Numbered from the stretch's first letter, positions 26,885-37,154 are shown. The stretch: 64,000 nucleotides of DNA from Thermococcus chitonophagus (GCF_002214605.1 NZ_CP015193.1:1778978-1842977); one strand, 5' to 3'. A program made the numbers and translations. Notes: generated from the sequence alone by a model not told the origin.

Positions 26885-28958
26885 ACCTCACATATTCAAC
26901 CCCCAGGGGGTTTAGGTATGAGCAATTGCATAGTATCCTTATATCGTGAAGGCCTGGAGCTAGATTTACTGGAATTCTTAGTACCTTTGGTTTTTCTGAA
27001 AGTTCAGTTGTCAGAGCTAGCCTATCGTCAACGTAAATATTTGCTTTTTCACGTCCTTTTCCTACTGCAATTTTAATTTCCAACATTTTAATGTACTCCT
27101 TTGTACAGAACAGTATCGTTGAATTCTTTGATACCGAGACGGCGTAAGGATATCCCATAAGCCTTAGCTTTTGAGTGGCATAGTTCTTTATTATGAAGCC
27201 ATGGACAAAGTACTTCGTTGAGTTCAGCCAACTTATCTCCCCCGATGCTAGGTAATACGAGCACACCTTCTCAATAGCTCTGCTAGAGGTCTTATTTACC
27301 CGGGACAACAACCAGAGGCCATTATAAAACTCAAGTATTCCATATTTAGAATAGAGCTGGGTAACATCTAGTGGATACGCCCTAAGCTCCCCAGCTCCCC
27401 TGCTGTCAACGTAGATGTAGGTTGCATTATCAACTCCCCCTCCATAGCATTTTATTGGAGTATCGGTTAGTATCGGTATCCATCTTCCCGAATCAAACTC
27501 ACATGCCGTCAATACTTCATGATCTCCGACAATTTTGTGAACTTTAAGAATGAAATCCACAGTTTCATCGTCTAGCAAGTAAGAGGACTCACTTGCGAGG
27601 TGCTCTATTCTTACATATGGGAAAGCGAGTGCAATACCCGCGATTAAGAGAAACACCCCCAAGGATCTCCAGCGCCTTATTATCAAGTAGAGCCCCTGGG
27701 CACTTATTATGGGTATCAGAGGTGTGGCAAGCATAAATGCTCTCTCCGAGTTCCATATGGCAGATACTACTGGAACATGAACCCTGAAGAATATTTTGTT
27801 AAGGATTATAAGCAGAATAACAAAAAAAGTTCCCGAGATTGGCCTGTAGACAAATAGACCAAGCAAAAATGCAAGACCAAAGATAATTTGACCATTCGAC
27901 ACAAAGGTATATTTTAGCATGTGTTTAAGGAACTCAGGGTTGTCCTTATTTGGGTAGTAGCTGTTGACCTTAACTGTTCCTTCAGCATATTTCTGAGGAA
28001 GGGGCATGAAAATTATCATCAATATTAGGCTCGTGGCTAATTGATATGAGAACTTCCTAAGATCTCTCAAGACGAGAAGTGCCATTATCTGGAAAACTAT
28101 ATACTGGTAGGGGTGAACAATCCCCATAGTCCCGCCAAAAATCCCAAGTATTGCTGGGCTGGACCTCTCCTCCCTGACTTCAAATAGGACAAACGCGGAA
28201 AACAGAAAGAGAAGATAATTGAAAAAGGCCGGTAATAGGGCATATTGCACAAAGTAGAAATAGAGAGCAGAAACAGAGGTAATGGGAGCTGCTATTAACC
28301 CAATTTCTCGCTTTATCTTCTTACCAACCAAATATGTAGCAACCGGAAGGTACGCTATTTCAAAAAGTCTCAGGGCATTCATAGCATATATGATCTCCCC
28401 ACTAACCCCGCCAGTATAGAAAGCAACTAAGACATGATAACCTGGGGGGTAGTTCGAAATAGTCTTGCTGAAGTATTCAGGAACGAGTGAGGGGGAAAAG
28501 TATGGGGTATTAGAAAGCAATATCATTTTGACTTTTGAGCCATGAAACCACGTATCAGCGGCCCTATAGTCTGGAAGGAGGAAGTAAAAGCTCCTGACCA
28601 AAAACGAGAGGAAGATTGATGCTAGAAGGACTGCACCGTCAAAATTTTCAATTTTAATCCTTATACTCGTCTTTAGACTTAAAACAACCGAAAAAACAGC
28701 CATAGTGGGCCAGATAACAGAAAAAGGGATCCCTATTCTACCAAAAAATAGCCCAACAAGAATCACTACAATGAAGCCAATACCGGGGCTCAAAAGCAGA
28801 ACTTCCCAAGGATCAGAGTTCTTAAATAATCTGCTTCCAGTTAGAAAACCAAGTATAGATGTAGCTAGGATCAGAGAAAAGGGATGTCTAGAGAGGAAAA
28901 GGAATGCCAGTATTAATCCTCCGGACACTCGCAGGGCTTTTTTCCACAATACGGACAC
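26871..28958 (-). CDS. Large polytopic membrane protein, probable GT-C-type glycosyltransferase
   Basis: A 695-residue protein with about 13 helices and a C-terminal beta-rich domain of about 230 residues. A loop motif RAADTWFHGSKVK near residue 130 and the SNYPPGYHV loop resemble dolichol-phosphate-sugar transferases, but the match is by eye. It is a translationally coupled partner of the downstream GT39-like gene. The start is uncertain: the GTG at 28958 lies inside the MazG-like gene (46-base overlap), so a later start is possible. Confidence 0.68.
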   Translation of the reverse strand: MSVLWKKALRVSGGLILAFLFLSRHPFSLILATSILGFLTGSRLFKNSDPWEVLLLSPGIGFIVVILVGLFFGRIGIPFSVIWPTMAVFSVVLSLKTSIRIKIENFDGAVLLASIFLSFLVRSFYFLLPDYRAADTWFHGSKVKMILLSNTPYFSPSLVPEYFSKTISNYPPGYHVLVAFYTGGVSGEIIYAMNALRLFEIAYLPVATYLVGKKIKREIGLIAAPITSVSALYFYFVQYALLPAFFNYLLFLFSAFVLFEVREERSSPAILGIFGGTMGIVHPYQYIVFQIMALLVLRDLRKFSYQLATSLILMIIFMPLPQKYAEGTVKVNSYYPNKDNPEFLKHMLKYTFVSNGQIIFGLAFLLGLFVYRPISGTFFVILLIILNKIFFRVHVPVVSAIWNSERAFMLATPLIPIISAQGLYLIIRRWRSLGVFLLIAGIALAFPYVRIEHLASESSYLLDDETVDFILKVHKIVGDHEVLTACEFDSGRWIPILTDTPIKCYGGGVDNATYIYVDSRGAGELRAYPLDVTQLYSKYGILEFYNGLWLLSRVNKTSSRAIEKVCSYYLASGEISWLNSTKYFVHGFIIKNYATQKLRLMGYPYAVSVSKNSTILFCTKEYIKMLEIKIAVGKGREKANIYVDDRLALTTELSEKPKVLRIPVNLAPGLHDIRILCNCSYLNPLGVEYVRFEGG

Positions 28959-29203
28959 ACCCCAGGATACTTCTTCTTTGCCGCCTCCTCCAAATCAATA
29001 CCCACAAGATTTGCTAAACTCGCGAGCCAAGCCAAAACATCGGCAAACTCCTCTTCTAGGGCATCTTTATTGTTCTTTCTCAAAGCCTCGGCTAGTTCAC
29101 CAACCTCCTCAACAAACCAGAAAAACGTCCTCTCAACTCCTCTCTTCTTATCCTTGTGATAGTAAATCTCTCTGATCATCTCTTGGAACTCGCTAATCTT
29201 CAT
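28913..29203 (-). CDS. MazG-like nucleotide pyrophosphohydrolase
   Basis: A 96-residue all-helical NTP pyrophosphohydrolase. Metal-binding acidic clusters are EEVGELAEAL (about 32-41) and EEEFADVLAWLA (about 50-61). The C-terminus carries a small Cys cluster (CPYCGKKPCEC) that may bind zinc. It would hydrolyse NTPs to NMPs, as house-cleaning. The ribosome binding site is GGGGGTGA, and the start overlaps the glycosylase stop by four bases. Confidence 0.88.
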   Translation of the reverse strand: MKISEFQEMIREIYYHKDKKRGVERTFFWFVEEVGELAEALRKNNKDALEEEFADVLAWLASLANLVGIDLEEAAKKKYPGVCPYCGKKPCECPED

Positions 29204-30012
29204 TTTCTCACCCCCTGGGTTTTTCTATCATAGCACAGGATGTAGAAAGCTAGTAGGGACTTCCACTTACCGTAAGGTTCTATGACCTCTCTAACGTCCT
29301 TCTCCCTAACGTCCTTCACCTTCAGCCCAAATATCTTGGCTATCCCCCTCCTCAACCCTAAATCTCCAGCCGGATAAACGTTCTTTCGAAGTCCGTACAT
29401 TAGGAACAACTCTGCACTCCACTTCCCGATGCCCTTGAACTTCGTGAGGTACCTTATCGCTTCCTCTTCACTAAACTCCCACAGATCAAGCCTCAAATTT
29501 CCTTTAATGAACTCCTGGGTTACGGAAAGTATGTAGTTGGCTCTATATCCAAGCTTCGCTTCTCTGATTTTATCCCCTAAGGAGAGGATATCCTGGGGTT
29601 CTGGAAACAGGTATAGATCACCCGCTTTTCTCCCAGCTAGCCTCACTAGGTTGTGTATCGCCTTCTGTGCGAACTCAAAACTTATCTGCTGCTGAGCTAT
29701 AACCTCAACTATCGCCTGATACAAGCTTGGAGCCCCAGGAATAGTCAAGCCATAAAATTCCTCGATCAAAAACGCAAACTTTGAATCGCTTATCTCGGAG
29801 TAAAAGGATTCTAGATCCGTATCAAGCCCCAGGACAAACCTTATCTTCTCTATAGCCTCCTTCTTCTCTCCCCGCGAGAGATTCTCGGGAACTATGAAGT
29901 CTCCATCGTAGCCCACTACACCCTGGGGTAAAGCTTGCCAGAACACTCCCCTTTCGTACTTCCACGTCCCGTTCTTTATCATCTCATGCGTCGTTTTCTT
30001 CAGGTCGATCAT
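29200..30012 (-). CDS. DNA-3-methyladenine glycosylase (AlkA-like, HhH-GPD)
   Basis: About 270 residues. The helix-hairpin-helix is KFKGIGKWSAELFLM and the catalytic aspartate lies in PAGDLGLRRG. An N-terminal region is followed by the AQQQISFEFAQKAI helix typical of AlkA/OGG enzymes. It would excise alkylated or otherwise damaged bases. The ATG at 30012 is preferred to a TTG at 30030, giving the N-terminus MIDLKKTTHEM. It is coupled to the downstream MazG gene, so both serve nucleotide/DNA hygiene. Confidence 0.88.
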   Translation of the reverse strand: MIDLKKTTHEMIKNGTWKYERGVFWQALPQGVVGYDGDFIVPENLSRGEKKEAIEKIRFVLGLDTDLESFYSEISDSKFAFLIEEFYGLTIPGAPSLYQAIVEVIAQQQISFEFAQKAIHNLVRLAGRKAGDLYLFPEPQDILSLGDKIREAKLGYRANYILSVTQEFIKGNLRLDLWEFSEEEAIRYLTKFKGIGKWSAELFLMYGLRKNVYPAGDLGLRRGIAKIFGLKVKDVREKDVREVIEPYGKWKSLLAFYILCYDRKTQGVRK

Positions 30013-30124
30013 TTTAACCACGCTCAGCAAGGCCCTATCATCACTTTTCAGTGCAGTTCGCTCTCATCATCGCCAGCCACTATGTTTTTTAATGCCCAAC
30101 TTAAAAGGCTTAGTGGGGAAAGTT

Positions 30125-30646
30125 ATGGCCAAGGCTAAGCCAAGGTACTGCGAGCTTTGTGGAAGGGAGATAAGGGGGCAGGGGCACGTTATAAGGATTG
30201 AAGGTGCCGAACTTTTGGTCTGTGACGAGTGCTACAGAAAGTACGGGAGGAAGCCCGGAACCTTCAGCATAATGCCCAGGAGAGAGCCAACGAGAAGAGC
30301 ATCAACTCCAAGGCCCAGGCCCCAGGTGAGAAGGGAGAGGCCGTTAATAACCGAGGACATCGTTGAGGACTACGCGGAGAGGGTCATGGAGGCAATAAGG
30401 AGGAGCGGGCTGAGTTATGAGGAGCTCTCCCATAAAGTGGGTCTCTCCGTTAACGTTCTGAGGAGGATAGCTCACGGAGAGTACACGCCGACAATTGAAG
30501 AGGCCAGGAAGCTTGAAAGATTCTTTAAGATAAAGCTCATTGAGAAAGTTGAGGCTGACTTCGAGCAAAAGCCCTTAATCCCCAAGGACTACGAGCCAAC
30601 TCTGGGGGATATAGCGAGAATAAAAATTAGAAAGAGGAAGAAGTAG
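30125..30646 (+). CDS. mbf1: Multiprotein bridging factor 1 (aMBF1)
   Basis: About 173 residues. The N-terminal zinc ribbon has CELCG and CDEC. A basic Pro/Arg-rich linker (about 55-80) and a Cro/C1-type HTH (YEELSHKVGLSVNVLRRIAHGEYTPTIEEARKLERF) follow. Archaeal MBF1 is linked to translation/ribosome binding and stress. The ATG at 30125 is chosen because the preceding stretch is promoter-like (GTTTTTTAATGC, about 30084-30095) and the family begins MAKxxPRYCE. Confidence 0.9.
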   Translation: MAKAKPRYCELCGREIRGQGHVIRIEGAELLVCDECYRKYGRKPGTFSIMPRREPTRRASTPRPRPQVRRERPLITEDIVEDYAERVMEAIRRSGLSYEELSHKVGLSVNVLRRIAHGEYTPTIEEARKLERFFKIKLIEKVEADFEQKPLIPKDYEPTLGDIARIKIRKRKK

Positions 30647-32020
30647 CTAGTGCCACGTTGTTACTTTCCTCTCAACTTTTCCAGCCATGGCATCTTTGAT
30701 CGCTTGCTCAATTATCTCCAAGGCCTTCTCCGCGACCTCTTGGGTTAGAACAAGTGGCGGGGTTATCCTTATCACGTTCCCAAACATTCCATAGCTCGGG
30801 AGGATTAGGCCAAGCTCGAATGCCCTCCAGCAGATCTTCCCTGTCATCTCCGGATCTGGCTTATCCCCTTCTTTAACTATCTCCACTCCGATCATTAGTC
30901 CTTTTCCTCTGACATCACCTATTATCTCGTACCTCTCCTGCATTTCCCTTAGCCTCTTCCTTATGAACTCTCCAACCCTCAGGGCATTCTCCAATAGTTT
31001 TTCCTCTTCTATTATCTCTAGCGTAGCCTCAGCTGCTGCAGATATTACCGGATTTGCGGCTGGCGTAAGAAGGGCAGAGCCGCTCGTCACTTCCATAGGC
31101 TCTTCCTTTCCGATGACCCCACTGAGGCCCATTCCGCTTGCAACACCTTTGCCAAAGATCATCAAGTCAGGCTCAACGTCGAACCACTCGCTACCCCACC
31201 ACTTTCCAGTCCTTCCTATTCCGGTCTGAACTTCATCCATAACCAAAAGGATTCCATGCTCCTCGAGGATTGGCTTTAGTTCCTTGAAGAAGTTCTCCGG
31301 AGGAACAACTATTCCCGCATCACCCTGAATTGGTTCAGCAAAGAGGGCGGCAACTTCATCCGGGGGAACAACGTGGGCAAATACGTAGTTCTCAAGGTAG
31401 TCAAGGAACCTGTTTATGAGCTCGTCGGGCTCCTCGTAACCGTTAATTCCCCATACGTTCCTGTAGGGATTCGGGTATGGAAGCCAGAACACCTGGGGCA
31501 TTAGCGGAGAGTAACCCCTCTTCTGGGAGACTTGGAAGGATGCTATGGAAGTTGCCCCAAACGTCTGCCCGTGATATGCCCCTATAAAGGCCAGAATCCA
31601 CGGCCTTCTAGTTGAAAACTTTGAGACCTTAATCGCCATATCTACGGCATCGCTTCCGCTTAGCCCGAATATTATCTTGGGGTTCTTTATTATCGAGATC
31701 TTTGCCAGTTTTTCAGCGACCCGTATCGCCCTTTCATTGTGAGTGTAGCCAATCATCGAGTGTTGAATTAACTCTACTTGCTCCTGAACTGCCTTCACCA
31801 GTTTGGGATGAGCGTAGCCCGTGGATGCAGCTGCAGCTCCCGCCAAGAAGTCTATAAATATATTGCCATCGACATCTTCTATAAGCGGGCCAAACCCTCT
31901 TTTAGGAACTAAGGGAAACAGCTTTACTCCGATTCCCGTTGATAGTACCTTTCTTTCCCTCTCTACAAGCTCCTTTGCTTTTGGTCCTGGGGGCTTAACA
32001 ACTATTCGAGGATACTCCAT
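30647..32020 (-). CDS. Class III PLP aminotransferase / amino-acid racemase family enzyme
   Basis: 457 residues of fold type I. PLP-contact elements are SGSDAVDMAIK (about 121-131), the AYHGQTFGA loop, MDEVQTGIGRTG (about 261-272) and the Schiff-base lysine K291 in IFGKGVASG. In Thermococcales this group includes ornithine/4-aminobutyrate aminotransferases and broad-specificity amino-acid racemases, so the reaction cannot be fixed. It has its own TATA-like element (about 32050-32062, minus strand) and GAGATGATG before the ATG. An AGCS amino-acid symporter gene lies upstream. Confidence 0.88.
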   Translation of the reverse strand: MEYPRIVVKPPGPKAKELVERERKVLSTGIGVKLFPLVPKRGFGPLIEDVDGNIFIDFLAGAAAASTGYAHPKLVKAVQEQVELIQHSMIGYTHNERAIRVAEKLAKISIIKNPKIIFGLSGSDAVDMAIKVSKFSTRRPWILAFIGAYHGQTFGATSIASFQVSQKRGYSPLMPQVFWLPYPNPYRNVWGINGYEEPDELINRFLDYLENYVFAHVVPPDEVAALFAEPIQGDAGIVVPPENFFKELKPILEEHGILLVMDEVQTGIGRTGKWWGSEWFDVEPDLMIFGKGVASGMGLSGVIGKEEPMEVTSGSALLTPAANPVISAAAEATLEIIEEEKLLENALRVGEFIRKRLREMQERYEIIGDVRGKGLMIGVEIVKEGDKPDPEMTGKICWRAFELGLILPSYGMFGNVIRITPPLVLTQEVAEKALEIIEQAIKDAMAGKVERKVTTWH

Positions 32021-32096
32021 AATGCATCATCTCAAAGAAATATTATGTGAACAAAAAATATAAGTTAAGCGAAAAAAGTTGGAAGAATGACAAACG

Positions 32097-33638
32097 TTAT
32101 GGGTTCTTGGATATGAACTCCTCGGTGTACTGCTTGATTATTGGGTATAGCACTATCAGTCCGATGAGGTTTGGAATGGCCATCAGCCCGTTCATCATAT
32201 CCGAGAAGTTCCAGACGTCCTCAAGTGGCTTGACTGCACCGATGTAGATGAAGATCACGAAGAGTAGGTTGTAAACGAGGTGGAGCTTTGGATAGAGGTT
32301 GGCGAACTTGTTTGGATCCTGGGTGATCCACTTAGCTAAGTACATGACGTTCTGCCTTCCGTAGAATGACCACGCCAGAATCGTGGAATATGCGAAGAGC
32401 ACTATTCCTATTGCCACCATTATCTTTCCTATCTGCCCGAACGCTTCAGCAAATGCTGCCTGAGTGAGCGGTGCACCGTTTAAATCTGGGTACTTTGCAT
32501 AAGCTCCGGTAACTACTATGCTTATTCCAGTAAGTGAGCAGATTATCAGTGTGTCAATGAATGGACCGAGCATAGCAACGTGAGCCTGTCTAGAGGGATG
32601 ATCAGTTTTAGCGGCAGCGTGGGCGAGGGTTGCCGTTCCAAGGCCTGCCTCATTGGAGAAGAGACCTCTCTTGACACCCCAGATTATAACCTGGCCTATG
32701 GCACCACCGGCAACTGCCTTTCCTGTGAACGCATCCTTGATTATTGTCGCAATTGCACTTGGTATCTGGCCTGCAAACTTGATCCAGACTCCGACCGCGA
32801 AGAGGAAGTAGATTATTGCCATGAAGGGAACGAGCATCTCGGCAACTTCACCGATCCTCTTAATTCCACCAATGACTACTATGAACGTTAGAACAGCCAG
32901 CGCAAGTCCAGTAACCCATACTGGAATACTGAATGCTTCCTTTATTGCCGCAGCCACTGAATTTGACTGTGTCATGTTACCAATGCCAAAAGCTGCTATT
33001 GCCGCGAACAGGGCGAATAATACTGCCAGTATTTTTCCAATGCTCGGTAAAAACTCCTCCTTCAGAAGTGCCAATCCAAGGATCGCAAAGAGAACTGCAA
33101 TGATAAACGCCAAGATCTTGAGTCCTCCGCTGAGACCAAGCCCATCCTTTGCAATAAAGATTGCAAAGAGTATCGTCATTATCGAGGCTATGACCCTGCT
33201 AATTCCAGTCCCCTTAACTTCTGAAAAGCCCCTCTCGAGGAAATTAAATGTTCCTCCGATCATTGTTCCATCTGGGAGTTTGCTTCTGAAGGCAACGCCC
33301 AAGAGGCCCTCTGAATATCTGGTTGCCATTCCAACAAGTGCCGTAACCCACATCCAGAAGAGTGCCCCAGGACCGCCAAAGTGAATTGCCGTAGCGACTC
33401 CAGCAATGTTACCGATTCCTACAGTTCCTGAGATCGTTGCCATTAAAGCTTGAAACGGCGTAATATCTCCTTCGCCAGTCTTTTTCCTACCTTCAAAGAG
33501 CGTATATCGAATCGACCATCCAAGTCTCCTGAACTGTATTCCTTTGAGCACTATTGTAAGTAGCAATCCTGTACCCAACAAAAGGACTATCATTGGCGGT
33601 CCCCAAACTTCACCATCCAACCAATTGACAAAGTCCAT
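32097..33638 (-). CDS. Sodium/alanine (AGCS) symporter family protein
   Basis: About 513 residues with roughly 11 helices. It matches the alanine/glycine:cation symporter family: the TPFQALMATISGTVGIGNIAGVA region (about 74-96) and the later RGLFSNEAGLGTATLAHAA loop. It imports small neutral amino acids with Na+. The ATG at 33638 follows GGGTGG at the right distance, and a TATA-like ATATAC lies about 25 bases upstream. An in-frame ATG at 33683 is less likely. It may supply substrate to the adjacent PLP enzyme. Confidence 0.9.
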   Translation of the reverse strand: MDFVNWLDGEVWGPPMIVLLLGTGLLLTIVLKGIQFRRLGWSIRYTLFEGRKKTGEGDITPFQALMATISGTVGIGNIAGVATAIHFGGPGALFWMWVTALVGMATRYSEGLLGVAFRSKLPDGTMIGGTFNFLERGFSEVKGTGISRVIASIMTILFAIFIAKDGLGLSGGLKILAFIIAVLFAILGLALLKEEFLPSIGKILAVLFALFAAIAAFGIGNMTQSNSVAAAIKEAFSIPVWVTGLALAVLTFIVVIGGIKRIGEVAEMLVPFMAIIYFLFAVGVWIKFAGQIPSAIATIIKDAFTGKAVAGGAIGQVIIWGVKRGLFSNEAGLGTATLAHAAAKTDHPSRQAHVAMLGPFIDTLIICSLTGISIVVTGAYAKYPDLNGAPLTQAAFAEAFGQIGKIMVAIGIVLFAYSTILAWSFYGRQNVMYLAKWITQDPNKFANLYPKLHLVYNLLFVIFIYIGAVKPLEDVWNFSDMMNGLMAIPNLIGLIVLYPIIKQYTEEFISKNP

Positions 33639-33791
33639 AATTCCACCCATTAATGCACCCCCAAGTATATTGTCGAATTTCATTATTGCATAATGGAATA
33701 TTTAAGACTTGCTTGCTCCTAATTTAACATACATGAAATTCTTTGCACTATATAGAAAAGTTTAAACATTAGGACTCCCAAGCATGTATCA

Positions 33792-34598
33792 ATGAGAGCA
33801 AGGATCGTGCTACTATTTATCGTAATACTTGCAATGATTGGTTTAATCAGGGGAACAGCCCATAGCGAGTGGGGAAGTTTAAGTGCCGACGTAATTCTTG
33901 AGGCAATAGTCTTCATCTATATTTTTGCGGCAATAGTTGCGTTTATATTCCTAATTCTGATAAGGGAAAAGGACATAGAGAGGGAAGATATGTATAATTG
34001 GAAGTTCTCCCTTAAAGAGCTTATCCTTTATGGCCTCTCATTTGTAATGGTTATGGTATACTTCTTCATCATCACCAAAGGACTCAAACTTCTTGCAAAA
34101 TCACCAAAAAACGAAACAAGTACGAGAGTCGCCGTAGGAGGCACCTCCCCAACGCTCTTCAGACCTCCAGTCATGAGCAAGCCCGTTCCCACTCTGATAA
34201 GTTACATCCCGATAATCCTGCTACTGACAATAACAGTTTTCCTGGGACTTGAAGTCATTCGAGGGGTAAGAACCATTACAAAGAAGAGACAAGTAAAGAG
34301 AACACTCACGGACTTTGATATAAAGCTCCAAGAAAAGGGCCTGGATCTGTTTTCAAACCCCAGGGAAGCAGTTATAGAGCTGTACAAAAAAGCCGTATTA
34401 TGGCTCGAAGTGTTAGGGATACCATATAAAGAAAGCTGGACGCATTGGGAACACGCTGAAAAGGTGGCTTATAAGAGGAGAGCGTATGTAGAGTTAGCAA
34501 GACTCTTTGAAAAAGCCAAATACGCACCAGACAAAGTCACGTATGAAGATGCAGAAAAGGCATACAAGCTGTATCAGGTGATAAAGGGTGAAAGTTAA
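33792..34598 (+). CDS. DUF4129-type membrane protein
   Basis: A 268-residue protein with three to four membrane helices. A C-terminal cytoplasmic segment (about 185-265, NPREAVIELYKKAVLWLEVLGIPYKESWTHWE) is typical of DUF4129 proteins. It is the first gene of a five-gene MoxR/DUF58 operon. TATA-like AGTTTAAACA (about 33760-33769) sits about 27 bases before the ATG, consistent with a leaderless transcript. The function of such operons in archaea is unknown; protein-maturation roles are proposed elsewhere. Confidence 0.82.
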   Translation: MRARIVLLFIVILAMIGLIRGTAHSEWGSLSADVILEAIVFIYIFAAIVAFIFLILIREKDIEREDMYNWKFSLKELILYGLSFVMVMVYFFIITKGLKLLAKSPKNETSTRVAVGGTSPTLFRPPVMSKPVPTLISYIPIILLLTITVFLGLEVIRGVRTITKKRQVKRTLTDFDIKLQEKGLDLFSNPREAVIELYKKAVLWLEVLGIPYKESWTHWEHAEKVAYKRRAYVELARLFEKAKYAPDKVTYEDAEKAYKLYQVIKGES

Positions 34599-34986
34599 GT
34601 ACATAATACCTCTTATTCCGGCAATGGTTGCATTCACTTATGGCTCCTATCTAGTTAGGTGGATATTTGCGATAATAACCGCAGCCATCCTATTCGTATA
34701 TTCTCTAGAAGACGTCGAAATACCGGCAAAATTTAGATTTAAACCGGAAGTCAACATGGATGATGAAATTAGACGTCTATCAAATATAGTTAAGAGAACA
34801 GAGAGAAGTAACACAGCCAGGAGGATAGTAGTTGATCATATCTTAGAGGCATATCACAATATGGGTTACGAATATTCAGACTTAAGGAAGAACCCGCCTG
34901 AAGCTTTAAGGTTACTTAAAGATGAAAGCAATTTCCTCGAAAGATTAGAAAGATCACTGGAAATATTAGAGGAGGAGGTAAAATGA
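34588..34986 (+). CDS. Small membrane protein in the MoxR-DUF58 operon
   Basis: A 132-residue protein with two N-terminal membrane helices (about 5-40) and a helical, charged C-terminal domain. No family was recognised. It overlaps DUF4129 by 11 bases and moxR by four bases, so it is translated as part of the operon. Confidence 0.8.
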   Translation: MKVKYIIPLIPAMVAFTYGSYLVRWIFAIITAAILFVYSLEDVEIPAKFRFKPEVNMDDEIRRLSNIVKRTERSNTARRIVVDHILEAYHNMGYEYSDLRKNPPEALRLLKDESNFLERLERSLEILEEEVK

Positions 34987-35927
34987 ACATAGAAAAGAAA
35001 GCTAAGATGATATTAGATGAAGTTAAAAAAGCCATAGTTGGGAAGGATGGTGTTCTGAAGTTGATTCTCGCTTCAATACTAGCGGATGGCCATATTCTCA
35101 TTGAAGACCTCCCTGGACTTGCAAAAACCTTAATGGCTAAGAGCTTCGCAAAGGCGCTTGGCCTTCAATTTAAGAGAGTTCAGTTTACACCTGACTTATT
35201 GCCAAGCGACATCCTGGGTATTAATGTATTTAATCAGAAAACACTAGAGTTTGAATTTAGAAAAGGACCGGTATTTACCAACATTCTCCTAGCCGATGAA
35301 ATAAACAGATCACCTCCCAAGACCCAATCAGCCCTTCTTGAGGCTATGCAAGAAAGACAGGTAACAATAGATGGGAAGACGTATCCCCTTCCCAAACCAT
35401 TTATCGTAATAGCAACTCAGAATCCAATAGAGCAGGAGGGAACGTATCCCCTCCCAGAAGCCCAGCTAGACAGGTTTTTAGTTAGACTTAGAGTTGGATA
35501 CCCAAATCGTGAAGATGAAAAAGAGATTCTGAGGAGGAGAATAGAGAGAAAGCAGGAAGAAGTCGATATTAAACCTGTGGTGAGTCCAGAAGACGTTCTA
35601 AAAATGCAGAAGGAGATCGAAGACGTGTATGTGAGCGATGCAATAATTGAATATATAGTGTCGATAGTATGGGCCACTAGGGAGGATAAGAGGGATATCG
35701 AAGTTGGTGTATCTCCAAGGGGAAGCTTGGCCCTTCTCAAGTTGGCAAGAGCTTACGCAGCCATTAATGGGAGAGATTATGTAATTCCAGACGATGTGAA
35801 GGCGATCGCTGTTCCAGCTTTGAGCCATAGAATTATATTGAAAAGGGAACTATGGTATACAAAAGTCAGTCAAGAAGCCATAATAGAGAAGATACTCGAC
35901 AAAGTCCCAGTTCCAAAATTTGAGTGA
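34983..35927 (+). CDS. moxR: MoxR-family AAA+ ATPase
   Basis: 314 residues. It has a Walker A-like [16 protein letters not shown] (about 40-55), Walker [23 protein letters not shown] (about 101-122), sensor [23 protein letters not shown] and a C-terminal lid with [16 protein letters not shown]. MoxR proteins act as chaperone-like ATPases with DUF58 and VWA partners. The ribosome binding site is GAGGAGGTAAA. DUF58 follows after six bases. Confidence 0.94.
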   Translation: MNIEKKAKMILDEVKKAIVGKDGVLKLILASILADGHILIEDLPGLAKTLMAKSFAKALGLQFKRVQFTPDLLPSDILGINVFNQKTLEFEFRKGPVFTNILLADEINRSPPKTQSALLEAMQERQVTIDGKTYPLPKPFIVIATQNPIEQEGTYPLPEAQLDRFLVRLRVGYPNREDEKEILRRRIERKQEEVDIKPVVSPEDVLKMQKEIEDVYVSDAIIEYIVSIVWATREDKRDIEVGVSPRGSLALLKLARAYAAINGRDYVIPDDVKAIAVPALSHRIILKRELWYTKVSQEAIIEKILDKVPVPKFE

Positions 35928-35933
35928 GGAGCT

Positions 35934-37154
35934 ATGAAAGCAACTGGAAGGGCTTATTCGTTAATGACGGTCGCATGGGTTATTGTCATAATGTCTTATC
36001 TCCTAGTCCGATGGGAGGGGATAGCCCTCACACTTCCTATTTTGACTATTTTTCTGCTTTCTTCTCTGCTCTTCAAACCAACAATCGATATTGAAGTGTC
36101 TAGGGAAATCTCATCATCACGGGTTATTGAAGGCCAAAAAGTCACGGTAAAGCTACGAATAAAAGCGAAATCCAAAGTGATATCGCTCTACATTCAGGAT
36201 TTAACCCCAAATTCTGTTGAGATCATTGGTAGGAACTTTGCCGTTTTCTCGTTTAACAGTGGGGATGAACGTGAGATTAAGTATGAAATTAAAGTCCCAC
36301 GGGGTTACCATAAGTTCGAAGGAGTTAGGGTCGTATACCGTGACCCATTGGGCCTGTTTGAGGAAGATAAGGTTATAGATCTCTACGATGAGGTAATTGG
36401 AGTTCCCCAAATAGAGGATATTATAACACCATATACAACAAAAGGCACTAAGATTACGATTGGACATCTCCCTTCTCCCAGACTCGGTGAAGGGTTAGAA
36501 TTCCATGCCATTAGAGAGTACCAACCGGGTGATCCAATCAAGATAATAAACTGGAAGGCCACCGCTAAGCTTGGCAAGATAATGGTAAATGAGTTTGAGA
36601 GTGAAAGGAAAGTAGATGTGGTTGTTATAATTGACGCAACGTACAAGGGACAAAGCGTTTTTGACTACATGATGCGTGCAGCTTCTTCAGTATTGCTGGA
36701 TGCCTTAGAGAACGGAATGAGCTTTGGTATCTTAATCTCTGAAGCGGTTCCACTAATGATAAATGTCGATTATGGAAAGAGACACTTTTTCAGATGCATT
36801 GATGCCCTGAGCATGGCTAAGCCAGACAAAAACAACCTTATCTTTTACCAAGTGGAGCATCTCTCAAAAACGAAGATACCACCAAGAGCCCAAATTGTAT
36901 TTATCTCACCCTTCTTGACTAAGGAAAGTGAGGAGGCACTAATTGCCCTCTATACGCGGGGATACAGAGTAGTTGCAATAAGTCCCGATCCATACTCAAC
37001 ATACACTCCACAAACAAAAGAGGAGAATCTTGCAATAAAGTTGTTGTCATTAAAAAGAAAAGCTAGGCTCAAAAAAATGAGGAAATACGCCGTTATTATT
37101 GACTGGAATCTCAAGAAATCGTTGAGATCAGCCATTATGGAGGTTATAAAATGA
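35934..37154 (+). CDS. DUF58 domain protein
   Basis: A 406-residue protein. Two N-terminal helices anchor it, an Ig-like region follows (about 60-160), and the DUF58 core is RLGEGLEFHAIREYQPGDPIKIINWKATAKLG (about 183-214). A VWA-like domain beginning VDVVVIIDAT (about 226-235) comes next. DUF58 proteins partner MoxR ATPases. It overlaps the next gene by four bases. Confidence 0.9.
   Translation: MKATGRAYSLMTVAWVIVIMSYLLVRWEGIALTLPILTIFLLSSLLFKPTIDIEVSREISSSRVIEGQKVTVKLRIKAKSKVISLYIQDLTPNSVEIIGRNFAVFSFNSGDEREIKYEIKVPRGYHKFEGVRVVYRDPLGLFEEDKVIDLYDEVIGVPQIEDIITPYTTKGTKITIGHLPSPRLGEGLEFHAIREYQPGDPIKIINWKATAKLGKIMVNEFESERKVDVVVIIDATYKGQSVFDYMMRAASSVLLDALENGMSFGILISEAVPLMINVDYGKRHFFRCIDALSMAKPDKNNLIFYQVEHLSKTKIPPRAQIVFISPFLTKESEEALIALYTRGYRVVAISPDPYSTYTPQTKEENLAIKLLSLKRKARLKKMRKYAVIIDWNLKKSLRSAIMEVIK

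Noticed and set aside
32821-33384. 187-codon plus-strand frame opposite the AGCS symporter
   Set aside because: Antisense shadow of a conserved transporter; Ser/Ala/Pro/Ile-rich, with no supporting signals.
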